A stretch of DNA of 16,953 bases from JAGVDM01 sp964642315 (GTDB lineage Bacteria; Patescibacteriota; Gracilibacteria; Peribacterales; Peribacteraceae). The notes beneath the pieces were generated by a model. The model was not told where the DNA came from. It was given only the letters and a program-made list of their open reading frames with translations, and did not search any database. The translations under genes and the position numbers were made by a program. The stretch lies in the NCBI GenBank assembly GCA_964642315.1, contig CAZXOG010000006.1:1-16953 (forward strand), in the 5' to 3' direction. This document shows, piece by piece, positions 14,904 to 16,953 of this stretch (the first letter of the stretch is position 1; every line of letters begins with the position of its first letter).

Positions 14904-15019
14904 TCTTGGCGCCGGCCTACTCTCGCGCCCCGTACGGGACACTACCATCGGCGCTGGTGGGCTTAACTGCTGTGTTCGGGATGGGAACAGGTGTACCCCC
15001 ACCGCGAAAGGCACCAAGA
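14904..15019 (-). rRNA. rrf: 5S ribosomal RNA
   Basis: The minus strand carries the conserved 5S core, including CCCATCCCGAACACAG, AGTTAAGCCC and GATGGTAGT, ending GCGAGAGTAGG. The terminal helix pairs TCTTGGTGCC at the 5' end with GGCGCCAAGA at the 3' end (with a G-T pair), which sets both ends within a base or two. About 116 nt, normal for the family. It is the last gene of the rRNA operon, downstream of 23S. Confidence 0.95.
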
Positions 15020-15044
15020 GGGAAGGATCTTCTGTAAGGAGAAA

Positions 15045-15113
15045 GAGCGGACGTGACCTCAGGGCTCATACTGTCACCGACAGTAGTGTAGCCCGCATGG
15101 GCACGTCCTGCTC
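15045..15113 (-). other. Long nested stem-loop in the 23S-5S spacer
   Basis: In the 121-nt spacer, GAGC(A)GGACGTG pairs with CACGTCCGCTC (outer arms 15102-15113 and 15045-15055, one bulged A). Inside it GGGCT (15090-15094) pairs with AGCCC (15062-15066), and TACTGTC-GGT-GACAGTA (15069-15085) forms the tip. Probably an RNase processing structure for maturation of 23S and 5S. No tRNA is present in the spacer. Confidence 0.6.
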
Positions 15114-15278
15114 GCCTGCGTAACACGTAAACAGCGGTTTGAAGAATGTTCAATTGTCCATTCGTGCCACTCGGCTTCACGCGTTACCGCGCGTACACCT
15201 GTGGCCGATCGAACCGGTCATCTTCCGGCGGACTTATGGAGAGACGCAATCTTAGGTGGGGCTTCCCGCTTAGATGCC

Positions 15279-15311
<33 letters not shown>

Positions 15312-15423
15312 TGCAATGCCGCTGACGCGACAACAGGTACACCAGAGGTTCGTCCACTCCGGTCCTCTCGTACTAGGAGCGGCTTCCTGCACGTCTCTTG
15401 ATGATGGCGGAGGATAGAGGCCA

Positions 15424-15468
<45 letters not shown>

Positions 15469-15481
15469 TGGCGAACAGCCA

Positions 15482-15540
<59 letters not shown>

Positions 15541-16097
15541 GGTCCGTCGCTGTGGGCGCTTGGGACCGATCAGCCTGTTATCCCTAGAGTAACTTTTATC
15601 CGTTGAGCGACAGCCCACCCACGTGGTGTGAGTAGTAAAACTCGGCTGCCGGATCACTATCACCGACTTTCGTCTCTGCTCGACCTGTAAGTCTCACAGT
15701 CAGGCCCACTTGTGCGATTACACGACGACGCCGATTTCCATCCGGCGCTAGTGGACCATTGCGCGCCTCCGTTACGCTTTAGGAGGCACCCGCCCCAGGT
15801 AAACTACCCGGCAAACACTGTCCCCCTGCGCTATGTCATACGCGGGGGTGAGTGACGTCAGAACACAAGGGTGGTATCTCACCGTTGGCTCCACGAGGGC
15901 TAACGCCCCCGCTTCTCAGCCTCCCACCTATCCTGCACATGCAGACCAACGTCACAATGTCAGCTTATAGTAAAGCTTCATAGGGTCTTTTCGTCCTTCC
16001 GCCATCTACCCGGCATTTGCACCGGGACTGCAATTTCACCGAGCTTCGCGTCGAGACAGTGCCCAGATCGTTATACCATTCGTGCGGGTCGGAACTT

Positions 16098-16906
16098 CAG
16101 AGGCACAGATGGGAAACCTGCGGTTTCCCCTCCATGAGCCACCCTTTCCCTATGCGGAGCGCTCCAGTCAGGCAAAGCCCGACTTCGCGCAGCCATACTG
16201 GATTGGCGGAACTCACGAATTTCCTCCGGTGGTGAGCCGGATCCCCGCGCATGCGGGGCGCACATACACCGATCGATTGCTCGATCACGCGTGTTCTTAA
16301 TGCAGCGCGATTTCGCTGCCCCCATGTCGCCATGGGGATCGGACTCTATCATGATCTCGCATCGTGAGATGCGAGACCTGTGGCGTGGAGTCTCTGAGGA
16401 TCCCTCTAGTCTTCTTTCACCATGCGATCCTCATCCAAGGAACTGCGTAGAAGACTGCGAGTTTCCTGACGGGGTGGTTCCAGTTCGCCATCAGCGTTCT
16501 CGTGCCAGCGTATCCGGGGGACCCGGAACGCCCGCTCAAGCTCGCCATCGGCATTTTCCTGAAACTGCATGATGAGGAGGGAAGAGGTTTCCTGCTGATT
16601 GTCCGCAGGAGTCGGGTTGTCACCCCTTTGATGACTCTCGGGGGTACCGCTCCATACTCGGATGTTCCAGCATACAGCCACATGAAGCACTGCTGTCATG
16701 GTAATTCTCAACAATCTGGATCATCCCGCACATTCACGCGAATGAATGCGCAGAACTGGAATCCGGCACACAGTGACGTAAAAGCCCGTTCCCCGATTGC
16801 TCGGGAAACATCGTCCCGTGTCTTAAGGGGACGAAACTGACCAAATCACAGCGGAATTCCTCAGTGCTCCCGCTCGCGCGGGATTCGGGCAAGATCTTAA
16901 CCGACC
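16098..16906 (-). other. Group I self-splicing intron in 23S rRNA (after E. coli-equivalent U1951)
   Basis: 809 nt between the exon ends GTCGGGT and AAGTTCCGACC, which are contiguous in E. coli. Seen: P1, with exon UCGGGU pairing to the guide sequence GCCCGA (16885-16890) and closing with the U.G pair at the splice site; P10, with CUU just before the guide pairing to exon AAG; last intron base G. Core elements: P (TATGCTGGAA, 16665-16674), Q (AATCAGCAGGAAACC, 16586-16600), R (CAGAGACTCCACGCC, 16382-16396) and S (GATAGAGTCC, 16341-16350). P4 pairs UGCUG/CAGCA and P7 pairs GACUC/GAGUC. A 9-bp P8 hairpin spans 16355-16376. GNRA-capped hairpins include P2 (16868-16883, GCGA) and P9 (16320-16337, GCGA). 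Known: group I introns in rRNA are frequent in CPR bacteria. No LAGLIDADG, GIY-YIG or HNH gene is seen. Confidence 0.93.
16406..16699 (-). CDS. Possible small intron-encoded protein with repeated ENADGELE and QETxSLL motifs
   Basis: A 97-residue frame from an ATG at 16699 (TTG at 16714 and an internal ATG at 16570 are alternatives), ending in TAG 9 nt before the intron's R element. The C-terminal half reads QETSSLL, then ENADGELE, ERAFRVPRIRWH is between, ENADGELE again, then PPRQETRSLL and an acidic tail. The two ENADGELE copies (16535-16558 and 16478-16501) differ in six of eight codons, all silent third-base changes. The two QETxSLL copies (16574-16594 and 16448-16468) differ by four silent codons, one of them a TCC-to-AGT serine switch, and one replacement. 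This looks like protein-level constraint. No known domain is recognised, no homing-endonuclease motif is present, and no ribosome-binding site is seen. The part before residue 35 overlaps core P and Q elements and has no independent support. Confidence 0.4.
   Translation of the reverse strand: MTAVLHVAVCWNIRVWSGTPESHQRGDNPTPADNQQETSSLLIMQFQENADGELERAFRVPRIRWHENADGELEPPRQETRSLLRSSLDEDRMVKED

Positions 16907-16953
<47 letters not shown>

Noticed and set aside
16098..16906. Intervening sequence excised without ligation, or a LAGLIDADG-encoding intron
   Set aside because: P1, P10 and the P, Q, R and S elements identify a group I intron; no LAGLIDADG, GIY-YIG or HNH motif is found in any frame.

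Overview
The window looks like part of a Patescibacteria/CPR genome, most likely from the Peregrinibacteria/Peribacteria side. This placement is inference. It rests on four things: a giant secreted protein built from DUF2341, LamG and GLUG modules joined by poly-serine linkers, ending in a module I know from CPR surface proteins; a self-splicing intron inside the 23S rRNA gene; start codons without clear Shine-Dalgarno sites; and a compact gene set. TGA acts as a stop: all four complete protein genes end in TGA, and no in-frame TGA occurs in about 3,500 codons of the giant gene. This argues against the Gracilibacteria/Absconditabacteria code, in which TGA is glycine.

Layout. Positions 1-10502 (minus) are one uninterrupted reading frame whose 3' end lies beyond the left edge. 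It encodes at least 3,500 residues of a secreted, cysteine- and serine-rich modular protein. Positions 10503-10733 are an AT-rich gap with small inverted and direct repeats. Then come a beta-CASP metallo-beta-lactamase RNase (minus, 10734-12149), a divergent secreted CAP/SCP-domain protein (plus, 12196-12831), a convergent RluB/RsuA-type pseudouridine synthase (minus, 12840-13607) and a divergent GT4-like glycosyltransferase (plus, 13705-14859). The right end holds the distal part of an rRNA operon on the minus strand: 5S rRNA (14904-15019), a structured spacer, and the 3' part of 23S rRNA (15141-16953, 5' end outside the window). The 23S gene is interrupted by an 809-nt group I intron (16098-16906) inserted after the equivalent of E. 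coli U1951.

How the parts relate. The giant protein, the CAP protein and the glycosyltransferase point to cell-surface or extracellular functions. The beta-CASP RNase, RluB-like enzyme and rRNA genes are RNA-metabolism functions. No operon is compelling; most adjacent genes are divergent or convergent.

The most interesting observations are: (1) an eight-cysteine module in the giant protein that closely resembles the vertebrate uromodulin/GP2 D8C domain; (2) a group I intron in which P1 with its guide sequence, P10, and the P, Q, R and S core elements can all be read by eye; and (3) a small open frame in that intron whose two repeated peptide motifs differ almost only by silent codon changes, a sign of protein-level selection.
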